In this document: piece by piece, positions 25,703 through 34,765 of the stretch
Numbering within the stretch: the first letter of the stretch is position 1
Layout of the letters: each line of letters opens with the position of its first letter
Source: Clostridia bacterium
GTDB lineage: Bacteria > Bacillota > Clostridia > Lutisporales > Lutisporaceae
DNA: 64,000 nt
Direction of reading: 5' to 3'
Assembly (NCBI GenBank): GCA_017994115.1
Contig: JAGOLK010000003.1
Coordinates: 1-64,000 of the forward strand
The notes under the pieces: generated by a model
Databases searched by the model: none
Seen by the model: the letters and a program-made list of their open reading frames with translations, nothing else
What the model was told of the DNA's origin: nothing
Made by a program: the position numbers and the translations under genes

Positions 25703-25792
25703 TATTCTCCCCCCGAAATACTACTAATTTTATTATACTACATCAATTGAATTCTTCTACCATATATTCATATGAAACTTCTCCGACAGCCC

Positions 25793-26158
25793 TTAGGACT
25801 TCAGAGCCTGCTCTATAGTACTTATCAAGGCTTTATTATCCCACGGCTTAAAAAGGTAAAGCATTGCCAGGTCATTCTCCAAAGCGCTTACTATCAGCTT
25901 TTCTTCCGCATACCCGCTTAAAATCAATCTGATTGTAGAAGGATATTTCTGTTTTACTCTCTGGAGCAGCTCATAACCGTCCATAGCCGGCATCCTCATA
26001 TCCGCAACGATCAGGTCGACTTTCACTTCTTCAAGTATTTTTAACGCTTCTTCTCCGCTGCTGACTGCATATATGGTATAATCAGTGTCAAGAAATAATC
26101 TTTTGATTGCCATCAAAATCTGCTTTTCATCATCTACAAACAACAAAGTCTTACTCAT
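25793..26158 (-). CDS. Single-domain response regulator
   Basis: The 121-residue protein is a receiver alone: LFVDDEKQ pocket, phosphorylatable aspartate in LIVADMRMPAMDG, LSGYAEE switch and FKPWDN lysine. It has no output domain. It overlaps the end of the HD-GYP regulator by eight bases, so the two are coupled. It probably acts as a diffusible phosphate relay between the kinases here. Confidence 0.88.
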   Translation of the reverse strand: MSKTLLFVDDEKQILMAIKRLFLDTDYTIYAVSSGEEALKILEEVKVDLIVADMRMPAMDGYELLQRVKQKYPSTIRLILSGYAEEKLIVSALENDLAMLYLFKPWDNKALISTIEQALKS

Positions 26159-27176
26159 TCCTTAGGCCTCCCAGAAAGACATCAACAATGTGAGGATCGT
26201 ACAATTTGTTTTTTCCCATTCGTAAAATATTGCAGGCTACTTCCCCGCTCAATTTACTTCTGTAAACTCTGTCACAGGTAAGTGCGTCATAGGCATCCGC
26301 TACTGAAATGATTCTGGCCTCAAGCCTTATTTCAGAACCTGTCATGCCATTTGGATACCCTCCGCCATCCACATGCTCATGATGTTGGGAAATAATCTCG
26401 GAAACTTCTTTCAGGCTGCCGATCTCCTTGATTATTTCAGCTCCGATAATAGGATGGCGTTTTATTTCATTGTATTCATCCTCATTCAATCTGTCCGGTT
26501 TATCCAGTATATTGTCTTTTATGCCGACTTTTCCTATATCATGAAAATAAGAGGCATACTCTATGTTCTGTTTTTGCTGCTCATTTAAATCCAAAATATC
26601 GGCTATTTTCAGAGCATATCCGGCTACCCTCTCGGAATGATTGAATAAACTTATGTCTTTTGCCTTTATTACATTCGCCAGAGCATTCATTGACTGTCTG
26701 TTAAACACTGCTAGCTGCGTTTTCATCCTTTCAATCAAATTTGACCAATTATTACTATAACTTACCGCTGCATTCAGCATTTTCTCCTTCTTATCCTGCT
26801 CACAGCGGTATTCTACCGCTCTTTTTATTATTGATCTGATGTCTTCATTATCCCAAGGCTTTGATATATAATAAAAAACATCACCTTCATTGATTAAGGA
26901 AATAGCAACTCCAATATCCGAATAACCCGTCATTAAAATCCTTACTGTGCCCGGTGAGATTGTTTTTGAATATTTCAGCAGCTCCAGGCCTGTAATGTCA
27001 GGCATTCTCTGATCCGAAACCATAACATCAATTTTATTGCCCTGCAGGATTTTAATGGCTTCTTCAGGTGAATCCGTACTAAGTATGCAATAAGATTCAC
27101 AATTCAAAATCCGCGTCAATGCTGCTATAATACTCATTTCATCATCTACAATAAGTATTTTGTACCTGTCGTTCAT
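26151..27176 (-). CDS. HD-GYP response regulator, probable c-di-GMP phosphodiesterase
   Basis: The protein of 341 residues has a receiver at 1-120 (LIVDDE, VMVSDQRMPD, SKPWD) and an HD-GYP domain (about 155-340) with the complete signature: H in FNHSERVAGY, FHDIGKVGI, HP in KRHPIIGAEI, HHEHVDGGGYPNG, and the ISVADAYDALTCDR segment. These residues support hydrolysis of c-di-GMP. ATG 27176 is chosen because an earlier ATG at 27194 lies on the GGGGGGA ribosome site. A c-di-GMP-I riboswitch and terminator precede the gene, so its substrate probably controls its expression. Confidence 0.92.
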   Translation of the reverse strand: MNDRYKILIVDDEMSIIAALTRILNCESYCILSTDSPEEAIKILQGNKIDVMVSDQRMPDITGLELLKYSKTISPGTVRILMTGYSDIGVAISLINEGDVFYYISKPWDNEDIRSIIKRAVEYRCEQDKKEKMLNAAVSYSNNWSNLIERMKTQLAVFNRQSMNALANVIKAKDISLFNHSERVAGYALKIADILDLNEQQKQNIEYASYFHDIGKVGIKDNILDKPDRLNEDEYNEIKRHPIIGAEIIKEIGSLKEVSEIISQHHEHVDGGGYPNGMTGSEIRLEARIISVADAYDALTCDRVYRSKLSGEVACNILRMGKNKLYDPHIVDVFLGGLRNE

Positions 27177-27220
27177 TCCTGTAAATCCCCCCATCTATAA
27201 TCGCTATATATAAATATAAA

Positions 27221-27246
27221 AGACATCCGCAATACTTCGGATGTCT
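27221..27246 (-). terminator. Terminator / expression platform before the HD-GYP gene
   Basis: Arms AGACATCCG (27221-27229) and CGGATGTCT (27238-27246) form a nine-pair stem with an eight-base loop. On the minus strand it is followed by TTTTATATTTATA. It sits between the riboswitch aptamer and the ribosome site, where a ligand-controlled terminator is expected. Confidence 0.8.
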
Positions 27247-27253
27247 CAATTTC

Positions 27254-27345
27254 CATCCCGGCAGCCTGGCAATCATAGGAATTATATCCGTTAGATCCAT
27301 AGCTTTGCGGCCTTCCCTTTCGGTAAGTGTGCTATTTTCAAGGAC
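27254..27345 (-). ncRNA. Cyclic di-GMP-I (GEMM-I) riboswitch
   Basis: Read on the minus strand, the segment holds the GEMM-I landmarks in order: GCACA, CUUACC-GAAA-GGGAAG (the stem with GNRA tetraloop), CCGCAAAGCUAUGGAUCUAA (the tetraloop-receptor and joining segment), then AUGAUUGCCAGGCUGCCG closing the second helix. GCAAAGC and GCCAGG.UGCCG are the strongly conserved pieces. The terminator at 27221-27246 follows at once and the HD-GYP gene starts 70 bases further on. It lies 20 bases past the stop of the second kinase, so it can act inside an operon. Confidence 0.88.
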
Positions 27346-27365
27346 TTATTCGGTTTTAAACCGGA

Positions 27366-29780
27366 TTATTCAGAATTAATGCTGCATGGAAATTTCAACG
27401 TAAACTTTGTCCCAATACCTTCAGTACTTTCAACCTCAATATCTCCATTATGCTTGTTCTTAATAATATCATATGATATACTCAGTCCTAAGCCTGTCCC
27501 TTCGCCTACAGGCTTAGTTGTAAAGAAGGGATTGAAGATTTGATTGATAATATCCTTAGGAATGCCCGGGCCGTTGTCGATAATTTCACAAACTATGCAG
27601 TTATCTTTCTTATAAGTATTAATTGCAATAATCCCCTTCTTCTCCTTTTGGCTGGTCTTTATCGCATAGCTGGCATTCAAAATGATATTCAGAAGTACTT
27701 GATTTATTTGACTGGGTATACCGTACAACAACGGTATATCTCCAAGATTTTTATCAATCCTTATATGGTACTTTATCTCATTGGACGCTACCAATAAAGT
27801 ATTCTCTATCGTAAGATTCAAATCAAATTCCTCATATTCCGCCTCTTGTTCCGTCCTGGAGAAAACTCTCAATCCTTTGACTATTTTATTGATTCGCTCT
27901 AATCCTTCAACGGATTCTTCCAATAAATCAAATATGTCTTGATTCAGATAATTGATTTTATAATTCTTTTCAAGTTCATCAATATATTGTATCTGTGCTG
28001 CCAAATCTGCAGCACTGCCGTTTCTGATGCTTTCTTTCAGCTGATTGCCGGCTTTTACTATTTCGCTGTATCTTCTGACATACTTTGTGAGAGTGTTGAA
28101 ATTACTTATTATGAATCCCAGGGGATTATTGATCTCATGAGCCACCCCAGCCGCCAATTGGCCGATTCCTGCCATTTTTTCCTGTTGTATCAAGGACTTT
28201 TGTGTAGACTCCAATTTCTTGACCAATTCGCTTAACTTATTATTCTTATCTTCCAAGGCCTGCTCCATAATCTTTCTTTCTGTAATGTCCTCCTGAACAG
28301 CCAGAAAATTTATTATATTACCTTCTTTATCCTTTATAGGTGATATGGATACCAATGCCCAATAAAATTCTCCGTTTTTCTTTTTGTTCAGGAATTCTCC
28401 GTGCCATTCTTCTCCCAAGCTGATAGTATGCCACATTTTTCTGTAAATTTCATCAGACTGTATACCGGATTTAAGTATTCTGGGATTCTTGCCCATTATT
28501 TCATTTTGAGCATAGCCGGTAAGCTTTTCAAACTTCGCATTAACATATTGTATCTTTCCTTCGGGATCCGTTACAATAACAGCACTTGAGCTTTGTTCAA
28601 CAGCTTGATGCAGTAACTGTACTTCTTTCTCCACTTCTTTTTTGTGTGTTACATCACGGAATACAAGTACTGCCCCAAGAATATTGCCATCACTGTCCCT
28701 TATTGGTGCGCCGCTGTCATCAATATGCTTTTCTATCCCATTTTTTGATATAAACACAGTATTCTCTTCAAGCTCTATAATTCTGCCTGTATTAAGCACC
28801 TTCCTCACAGGATCCTCGCAGCATTCACCGGTAATTCCGTTTACTATATTAAAAATCTCATATGAGGGCCTGCCGACTGCTTCCTTCATTGTCCATCCGG
28901 TAATCTCTTCAGCAATTTTGTTCATTAATGTAATCTTGCCTTCTTTATCTGTTGTAAGCAGGCCATCTCCAATTGAATGCACCGTTACCTTAAAAAGTTC
29001 CTTCTCCTTATGCAGTGCTCTTTCTGCATTTTTAATTTCTGTTATGTCTCTCCTGGCACCTACAATTTGTATTACCCTTTCATCCTCTATGATCGGAGAA
29101 AGAACCGTATGCCAAGCTCTTTCAGTTGAGTCAAAATTCAATGTTTCTTCATAAGACACTACGGACTTTTCCTTCAGGCAAAGCCTGTAGTCGGCTTCAA
29201 GCAAGGCTCCGGTCTTCTCCCCAAATGCTTCCCTTGGGGAACGTCCAATTATCATATCCGCAGTAAGGCCGGTAACTTTCTCATGAGCCTTGCTTAACGA
29301 GCGGTATGAAAAGTTTCCCGCGATGTCAACATCTATCAGCATCATGGGATCTTGTGTGGTATTAAAAATCGTTTCATATTCTTTATTCAGTATGTTTAAT
29401 TTATCCCTTAGCATTTTGGCTTCATGGATATCATAGCAGGAACCCATATAACCGGCAAAGGTCCCATCCTCTTCATAAACAGGGCTTCCGCAGTCAAGAA
29501 TCCACCGGTATTCACCGCTGTTATGCATAAGACGGTATTCCATCTCAAAAGGCTCTTGCCTGCTGAAGGACTGCATATACTTGTTAAAGCACATATCCAG
29601 GTCATCCGGATGCACACCTTTAGCCCATCCGTCTCCCATCTCCCGGTCAATGCTTCGCCCGGTGAACTTCAACCAGCTCCTGTTGAAAAAGTTGCACTTC
29701 CCATCAATTCCGGAGCGCCATATGGGATTTGGAAACTGATCTAACATCTTCAGATACTTTTCGGTATTTTTATTAGCCAT
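27366..29780 (-). CDS. Multi-PAS sensor histidine kinase
   Basis: The 804-residue soluble kinase has four PAS/PAC units (about 8-130, 135-255, 260-385, 390-510; each ends with a PAC-type GxxxxFRDVTxxK-like or QEDITERK motif), a coiled coil, HisKA with its histidine near 548 (GVAHEINNPLGF) and a HATPase domain (NIILNASYA, DNGPGIP, GTGLGLSIS). The catalytic half is closely similar to the kinase at 22528-24621, indicating a duplication. No membrane helix or signal peptide is present. AGGAG precedes ATG 29780. Confidence 0.9.
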   Translation of the reverse strand: MANKNTEKYLKMLDQFPNPIWRSGIDGKCNFFNRSWLKFTGRSIDREMGDGWAKGVHPDDLDMCFNKYMQSFSRQEPFEMEYRLMHNSGEYRWILDCGSPVYEEDGTFAGYMGSCYDIHEAKMLRDKLNILNKEYETIFNTTQDPMMLIDVDIAGNFSYRSLSKAHEKVTGLTADMIIGRSPREAFGEKTGALLEADYRLCLKEKSVVSYEETLNFDSTERAWHTVLSPIIEDERVIQIVGARRDITEIKNAERALHKEKELFKVTVHSIGDGLLTTDKEGKITLMNKIAEEITGWTMKEAVGRPSYEIFNIVNGITGECCEDPVRKVLNTGRIIELEENTVFISKNGIEKHIDDSGAPIRDSDGNILGAVLVFRDVTHKKEVEKEVQLLHQAVEQSSSAVIVTDPEGKIQYVNAKFEKLTGYAQNEIMGKNPRILKSGIQSDEIYRKMWHTISLGEEWHGEFLNKKKNGEFYWALVSISPIKDKEGNIINFLAVQEDITERKIMEQALEDKNNKLSELVKKLESTQKSLIQQEKMAGIGQLAAGVAHEINNPLGFIISNFNTLTKYVRRYSEIVKAGNQLKESIRNGSAADLAAQIQYIDELEKNYKINYLNQDIFDLLEESVEGLERINKIVKGLRVFSRTEQEAEYEEFDLNLTIENTLLVASNEIKYHIRIDKNLGDIPLLYGIPSQINQVLLNIILNASYAIKTSQKEKKGIIAINTYKKDNCIVCEIIDNGPGIPKDIINQIFNPFFTTKPVGEGTGLGLSISYDIIKNKHNGDIEVESTEGIGTKFTLKFPCSINSE

Positions 29781-29854
29781 AATTTATACTCCTAATCAGC
29801 ATTGTATAATTGATTTATTAGTACTGTGAAAATAACTTCCAACTTGCTATAAAT

Positions 29855-30433
29855 CTAAAATCGCAATAACAGTGATTCAAGCGCAGATTCAACTCTTACT
29901 TTCAACGGAAAACTATAGTCGCTTATCCTCCATTTTAACGTAATTGCCCTTAGAATACCCAAAACGATATCTGAAAGATCTTCTCCCGGAAGGTCACTGC
30001 ATATGCTCCCTTCCCTTTGGCCTTTTTCAATTAGACGAGTCAAAAAACCTGAGCGCAGCATGAATATTTCTCTTACTCTTTTAACAACCAAACTTTCTCC
30101 CAATAACGTTTCATAGGAATCCATTATACAAGCCATGACCGGCTCACTCTCAAATAATTCGGCAAAGGATCTAATAAAAAACATTATTCCTTCCTTGGGT
30201 GTCATACTGCTGTTTATTATGGTATTCATTATTTTAGAATCATGCCTGGAATAGTAGTCAAGAACTGCCAGGAGAATCTCTTCTTTGTTCTTAAAGTGCT
30301 TATACAATGCTCCCTCGACTATACCCTGACTTTTAGCCAGCTCGCGCAAAGACAATCCGTTGATGCCCAATCGGTCAATTATTTCCAGTGCACTGACTAT
30401 AATGCTGTGCTTCCTGGTCAGATAGGGCTTCAT
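29855..30433 (-). CDS. TetR/AcrR family transcriptional regulator
   Basis: The protein of 192 residues has an N-terminal TetR helix-turn-helix (about 10-55: IIVSALEIIDRLGINGLSLRELAKSQGIVEGALYKHFKNKEEIL) and a variable helical ligand domain. AAGGAG eight bases before ATG 30433 fixes the start; the longer ORF from 30493 has no ribosome site and would cover the promoter. The divergent palindrome at 30449-30466 suggests autorepression. The ligand is unknown. Confidence 0.88.
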   Translation of the reverse strand: MKPYLTRKHSIIVSALEIIDRLGINGLSLRELAKSQGIVEGALYKHFKNKEEILLAVLDYYSRHDSKIMNTIINSSMTPKEGIMFFIRSFAELFESEPVMACIMDSYETLLGESLVVKRVREIFMLRSGFLTRLIEKGQREGSICSDLPGEDLSDIVLGILRAITLKWRISDYSFPLKVRVESALESLLLRF

Positions 30434-30448
30434 ATTATCAACTCCTTT

Positions 30449-30503
30449 GGTGGGTAATTGACCACCTACTAAAAAATATACGATACACGGCATATTTTGT
30501 CAA
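30449..30503 (-). promoter_or_regulatory. Promoter and candidate TetR operator
   Basis: On the minus strand TTGACA (30503-30498) and TATATT (30480-30475) are 17 bases apart. Just downstream, 30449-30466 is an imperfect palindrome with GGTGG/CCACC ends and a matching AATT centre (14 of 18 positions symmetric), covering the start region. A repressor bound there would block its own gene. Confidence 0.55.
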
Positions 30504-30549
30504 TATTCTATGTTTTTTCCGTTTTTTCGATTTTTTTCGACAATAAGAA

Positions 30550-30583
30550 ACACTCTGCATAGGGAATATGGACTGCAGAGTGT
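30550..30583 (-). terminator. Terminator of the response regulator gene at 30605
   Basis: Arms ACACTCTGCA (30550-30559) and TGCAGAGTGT (30574-30583), ten perfect pairs. On the minus strand the stem is followed by TTCTTATTG. It lies 22 bases after the regulator stop and insulates the TetR promoter. Confidence 0.75.
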
Positions 30584-30604
30584 CTTAATATTTAAATAAT
30601 ATGC

Positions 30605-30988
30605 TTAAAGACTTTCAAGATATTCTATTATTTTTTCAGCTTTGATAGGTTTCATGAAATACTTGTCGATTCCATGCTTTTTCAGTTTAAGAATAAGCTC
30701 TTCGTCGTTTAATGCTGAGGTTATTACAATCTTCACTCTTTCTGAAGCCTTAATATTATTTTTGTCTTCAAAACCTCTGATTACAGAAAGAACATCTTCA
30801 CCATCAAGCAATGGCAGCATAAGATCAAGGCTAATCAAGTCATAGGGAAGGCCTTCCTCGTGAGCCAGCAAAAAGGCATCAACAGCTTCTATGCCATTAC
30901 TGGCAATATCACATTTACCATATTCGGAAAGAATCTTCAGAAGATAAATACTGCTGTATTTATCATCATCCACAATAAGTATTTTCAT
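30605..30988 (-). CDS. Single-domain response regulator
   Basis: The 127-residue receiver has LIVDDD, the phosphorylatable aspartate in LISLDLMLPLLDG, VITSAL and MKPIKAEK. It has no output domain. ATG 30988 is chosen because AGAGG lies eight bases upstream; the GTG at 30997 lies too close. It resembles receivers paired with hybrid kinases rather than the KPWD type found at 24.7-27.2 kb, so it may serve another partner. Confidence 0.85.
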   Translation of the reverse strand: MKILIVDDDKYSSIYLLKILSEYGKCDIASNGIEAVDAFLLAHEEGLPYDLISLDLMLPLLDGEDVLSVIRGFEDKNNIKASERVKIVITSALNDEELILKLKKHGIDKYFMKPIKAEKIIEYLESL

Positions 30989-31120
30989 ACCATTCACCTC
31001 TTATAATATAACATTTCCATTTCTACGGGTTTTGGTATAAAATCATTCATACTCGATTTAATAACAACTCTTATCTTAAAGGTTCTCTCTCAATGGTCAT
31101 CTTTCCTGCTTCAATTTCAG

Positions 31121-31161
31121 AAAAAAACAGAGGCAGATATATGTCTTTGACATCTGTCTCT
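31121..31161 (-). terminator. Terminator of the nrdR-nrdD-nrdG operon
   Basis: Arms 31129-31138 and 31152-31161 form ten pairs (one G-U), with further pairing toward the loop. On the minus strand seven T residues follow. It begins 13 bases past the nrdG stop. Confidence 0.85.
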
Positions 31162-31173
31162 GATAAACGCTAT

Positions 31174-31671
31174 TTAATGATTTTCAAGTACTACTTTCTG
31201 CTGCCTTAAACTGCTTTTTACATCAATTATTCTCTGATTCCCTGAGCCTCTGTAAGGAAGTCCCAAATCTTTCAGCTCTTCCACATAAGGTCCGTCAATA
31301 AGGGTGTCAATGAGCCCAAGAAGCCTGATCCGGCTCTCATACTTGCTTTCCGTAAGCTCTTCATATGTAAAGCCCGTATAGCATATAATATTTATATTGT
31401 CTTCCCCAAGCTTTTCTGCAATATCAATGAAGGCCTCCGCCTGAAGGAAGGGCTCTCCTCCTGAGAAGGTAACTCCGTCTATGTATCTGCTTTGCCTGAT
31501 ATCTTCAATAATGAAGTCCGTGTCTACCACATAGCCTCCGTCCATTGCGTGAGTGTCGGGGTTGTGACAGCCTTTGCAGCAATGCTCACAGCCTTGGGAA
31601 AATATCACGTATCTGAATCCGGGGCCGTCCACTACGCTTTCCTTTACGATACCGGCCACTCTCAATTCCAT
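31174..31671 (-). CDS. nrdG: Anaerobic ribonucleotide reductase activating protein
   Basis: The 165-residue radical SAM enzyme uses a 4Fe-4S cluster bound by C27/C31/C34-type spacing (CEHCCKGC, CxxxCxxC) and S-adenosylmethionine to make the glycyl radical on NrdD. FSGGEPFLQ is the SAM-contact GGE motif. AGGAGG precedes ATG 31671, and the gene begins 11 bases after nrdD, as expected for partners. Confidence 0.95.
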   Translation of the reverse strand: MELRVAGIVKESVVDGPGFRYVIFSQGCEHCCKGCHNPDTHAMDGGYVVDTDFIIEDIRQSRYIDGVTFSGGEPFLQAEAFIDIAEKLGEDNINIICYTGFTYEELTESKYESRIRLLGLIDTLIDGPYVEELKDLGLPYRGSGNQRIIDVKSSLRQQKVVLENH

Positions 31672-31682
31672 AATGAAACCTC

Positions 31683-33704
31683 CTAATATGAATGCTTCAC
31701 TCTATCCGCCAATTCTGCCTGTTTGGCATCGTTGAACCTGTCAATAGTGGACAAGTAGCCTGTAATCCTCCTGATTCTTCTTATATCTTCGCTTCCGCAC
31801 CTTATACAGCTGCTGTCTATTATTCCTGATACGCCGCAGCTTCTGCACTCATCTATTGGGAAGTTGATCCCCGCATAGCCAATATCACACTTTGCCATGT
31901 GCTTTATAATCTTTTCAACGGCCTGGAGATTGTCCTTTGGTGAAGAAGGCATCTCTACGTATGAAATATGCCCTGCCGCACACAGCTTATGGAAGGGGGC
32001 TTCTTTTTCAATCTTTTCAAATGCGCTTATCTGGTAATTGACCGGGATATGGAAGGAATTGGTATAATATGCCTTGTCGGTAACTCCCTTTATCACTCCG
32101 AATTCTTTCCTGTCCTTCTCAATAAACCTTCCGCTGGTTCCTTCCGCAGGGGTAGCATAAGCTACAAAATTCAGGTTATACTCGTTGGAATAGTTGTCTG
32201 CGGCTTTTTTAATGCCTTCCACTATCTGATAGCCCAGCTTCCATGTCTCTTCGTCCTCCCCGTGGTGATAGCCCGTAAGCACTGTAAGCGCTTCGGCAAG
32301 TCCAATAAAACCTATTGCCAGAGTACCGTTCTTTATTGCTTCTCTTATTTCATCCTGCTCCTTCAGGTTCTCGGAACCCATATAAAGCTTTTGTCCCATC
32401 AGAAAGGGCAAATCCTTTACCTTGAGAGACGCGATAACATTGAATCTGTGAATAAGCTGCCTGCTGCACAAATCCAGAATGTTATTCAATTCAGCAAAGA
32501 AGGTATCAACGTCCCTTGTTCTCAAAGCCAGCTTGGGCAGGTTTATTGTAACCGGCGCTATATTTCCTCTTCTTGCTGATTTTTCAACTCCGTGCCTGTT
32601 TGCAATAACTCTTGAACGGCAGCCCATGTAACTGACCTCATCTCCGAAACGCATGTTAAAGCTGGCATCCATAAAGCTGAAGGTAGGATTCATCCTTCTG
32701 GATGCAACCTTCATGGCAAACTGAAACAGGTCATAATTAGGATCTCCGGCATTCATATTTACCCCTTCCTTCAATCTGAATACCAGATTGGGGAATATGG
32801 GGCTTTCACCTTTTCCCAAGCCTTTTTCAAAGGCAGTTAAAATCGCACTGGTTACCTTCCTTCCTTCAGGGGTGGTATCTGTGCCAAGATTTACGCTGCT
32901 GAAGGGTACCTGGGCTCCCGCCCTGCTGTGCATCGTATTAAGGTTGTATATCAAGCCTTCCATAGCCTGAAATATCTCATCCTCATCAGTATTGGGGCAT
33001 TGGTTCCTTATTACCTCTCCCATGCTTTTGTCAAAATGAGGGAAGCTCTGTCCTCCGAACATGTCATTCTGATTGCTTTGAAGTATTATTGCAGCCTGTG
33101 CAGCTGCAGAGCCTATCCTTTTTGGAGGCCTGATAAATCCGTATCCGGTATTGAAACCGTCTGTCAAAAGCTTTGTCAGATCTATCTGAAGGCAGTTCAG
33201 AGTCTTGCCATAGTAATCCAAATCATGTATGTGAATATCACCTGAAATATGCGCCTTGCTCATTTCTTCAGGTATAACGTTGTTAAGATAATAATGCTTG
33301 CTGGCTGCCGATGCAATCTGCAGCATCTTTGCGGACGGCGAGTTTCCGACATTGGCATTGTCCCTGCTGGTTTCTATCAGTATATCCTTAACTACGTCCA
33401 TCAACTCGCTTTTTGTCTCTCTGATCCTGGTTCTCTTGGATCTGTATAATATGTACGCTTTGGCAGTCTTGGCATGCCCTGTCTCAATCAGAACCTTTTC
33501 CACAGCGTCCTGTACTGTTTCTACATCAGGAATCTCATCCTTAATGTGCTTATAAAGATAGGATATTACTCTTTCTGTAAGATTCTCTGCGGTCTCGTAG
33601 TCTTCTCCCCCTACTTGCCGCGCTGCCTTGAATATTGCACCTGTAATCTTCTCCCTGGTAAAGTCTACCACCCTACCATCTCTTTTGCGTATCTTCGTGA
33701 ACAT
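31683..33704 (-). CDS. nrdD: Anaerobic (class III) ribonucleoside-triphosphate reductase
   Basis: The 673-residue enzyme makes deoxyribonucleotides without oxygen. The N-terminal ATP-cone (about 1-90, KRDGRVVDFTREKI) senses ATP/dATP. The catalytic barrel follows (NLNTMHSRAGAQVPFSSVNLGTDT). Near the C-terminus a four-cysteine zinc site (CRSCG...CIRCG) precedes the glycyl-radical motif RITGYLS. It lies between nrdR and nrdG, so its repressor and activase share the transcript. Confidence 0.96.
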   Translation of the reverse strand: MFTKIRKRDGRVVDFTREKITGAIFKAARQVGGEDYETAENLTERVISYLYKHIKDEIPDVETVQDAVEKVLIETGHAKTAKAYILYRSKRTRIRETKSELMDVVKDILIETSRDNANVGNSPSAKMLQIASAASKHYYLNNVIPEEMSKAHISGDIHIHDLDYYGKTLNCLQIDLTKLLTDGFNTGYGFIRPPKRIGSAAAQAAIILQSNQNDMFGGQSFPHFDKSMGEVIRNQCPNTDEDEIFQAMEGLIYNLNTMHSRAGAQVPFSSVNLGTDTTPEGRKVTSAILTAFEKGLGKGESPIFPNLVFRLKEGVNMNAGDPNYDLFQFAMKVASRRMNPTFSFMDASFNMRFGDEVSYMGCRSRVIANRHGVEKSARRGNIAPVTINLPKLALRTRDVDTFFAELNNILDLCSRQLIHRFNVIASLKVKDLPFLMGQKLYMGSENLKEQDEIREAIKNGTLAIGFIGLAEALTVLTGYHHGEDEETWKLGYQIVEGIKKAADNYSNEYNLNFVAYATPAEGTSGRFIEKDRKEFGVIKGVTDKAYYTNSFHIPVNYQISAFEKIEKEAPFHKLCAAGHISYVEMPSSPKDNLQAVEKIIKHMAKCDIGYAGINFPIDECRSCGVSGIIDSSCIRCGSEDIRRIRRITGYLSTIDRFNDAKQAELADRVKHSY

Positions 33705-33715
33705 TCATCTACCCC

Positions 33716-34171
33716 CTATCTCTCGTCTATTAATTTATTCAGTTCCTCCAAAAAAATATTTATATCCTTGAATTGTCTGTATACCGATGCAAACCGAACA
33801 TAAGCAACATCATCTATCTGCTTGAGTTTGCTCATAACCATTTCTCCGATTTTTTTGCTTTCTATCTCTTTATCCATTGAATTGTAAAGCTCTTTTTCGA
33901 TTTCATCTGCCATCCCTTCAATAGTGGAAACTGAAATAGGCCGCTTCTCGCAGGCTCTTAAAATTCCATTCATCATCTTGCTTCTTTGGTAGGCTTCTCT
34001 GCTTCCGTCTTTCTTTACAATAATCAAAGGCATTTCTTCTATTTTTTCATAGGTTGTAAATCTCTTGGAGCATTTTTCGCATTCACGCCTTCTTCTTATT
34101 GCCGCTTCCTCAACAGTAGGCCTTGAATCCACCACCTTGCTTTCACTGTAGCCGCAATAAGGGCACTTCAC
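33716..34171 (-). CDS. nrdR: Transcriptional repressor NrdR
   Basis: The 151-residue regulator has an N-terminal zinc ribbon (CPYCG at 3-7 and [12 protein letters not shown]) and an ATP-cone (about 48-138) that senses ATP and dATP. NrdR represses ribonucleotide reductase genes through tandem boxes, which are found upstream at 34317-34359. It is the first gene of the operon, so it regulates itself. The protein has the usual family length. Confidence 0.95.
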   Translation of the reverse strand: MKCPYCGYSESKVVDSRPTVEEAAIRRRRECEKCSKRFTTYEKIEEMPLIIVKKDGSREAYQRSKMMNGILRACEKRPISVSTIEGMADEIEKELYNSMDKEIESKKIGEMVMSKLKQIDDVAYVRFASVYRQFKDINIFLEELNKLIDER

Positions 34172-34316
34172 ACGGCTTCCTCCCTTCTAGTGCCTCGTGA
34201 GACACTGAATTAATATCATGATTATTGTATTAATAATCATTAGTATATGGAAAATCCTGTCGCAATAACAGAGCTTGCAATACTATTTGCATGAGTCTCA
34301 ATTCCTATTTTTGCAC

Positions 34317-34359
34317 CAATATATTGTACCGTATATTATTATATTATACATGATATAGT
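34317..34359 (-). promoter_or_regulatory. Tandem NrdR boxes with overlapping promoter
   Basis: On the minus strand ACTATATCATG (34359-34349) and ACAATATATTG (34327-34317) match the NrdR-box core ACwATATATwG in 9/11 and 11/11 positions. Their starts are 32 bases apart, about three helical turns, the spacing typical of paired NrdR boxes. TATAAT elements lie between them (34338-34343, 34343-34348). The rest of 34172-34473 is AT-rich and shows nothing else. Confidence 0.7.
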
Positions 34360-34444
34360 AAAATCATCCTTCCCATTTTTCCAAATTTATAAAGTAATAT
34401 ATGTTATCTCCATAATCCTTTTTATATCTCTTCTTGTCATAAAA

Positions 34445-34474
34445 ATGAAAAAAATGGAGACTTCCCATGTCTCC
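34445..34474 (-). terminator. Terminator of ylmC
   Basis: GGAGAC (34456-34461) pairs with GTCTCC (34469-34474); on the minus strand seven T residues follow almost at once. The stem overlaps the first base of the stop codon. Confidence 0.75.
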
Positions 34475-34704
34475 TAACCATCTATAAGAATCACATCAGC
34501 GCCGATTTTTTTAATATTTTCCCAACTGACCACTATATCGCTCTCTTTGCTGAACAACCCCAGTATTTTTCCCGTTCCGGGAACTACCAGTGCATCTATC
34601 TTTCCCTTCTCCATGTCAATTTCCACATCATATACAACTCCGAGCCTTCTGCCGTCATTTATGTTTATTACGTCCTTCTGCTTGAGTTCCGATATCTTGA
34701 CCAT
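34474..34704 (-). CDS. ylmC: YlmC/YmxH family PRC-barrel protein
   Basis: The 76-residue protein is one PRC-barrel domain: KISELKQKDVININDGRRLGVVYDVEID, then GKIDALVVPG and DIVVSWENIKKIGADVILID. This family is conserved in spore formers, usually beside sigG as here, but its role is not established. It has its own terminator and lies 120 bases after sigG. Confidence 0.9.
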   Translation of the reverse strand: MVKISELKQKDVININDGRRLGVVYDVEIDMEKGKIDALVVPGTGKILGLFSKESDIVVSWENIKKIGADVILIDG

Positions 34705-34765
34705 TCACATCCCTCCCATCATACTTGTTTGCTTATGCTAGTATATAAAGCGGAAACAAAAAATA

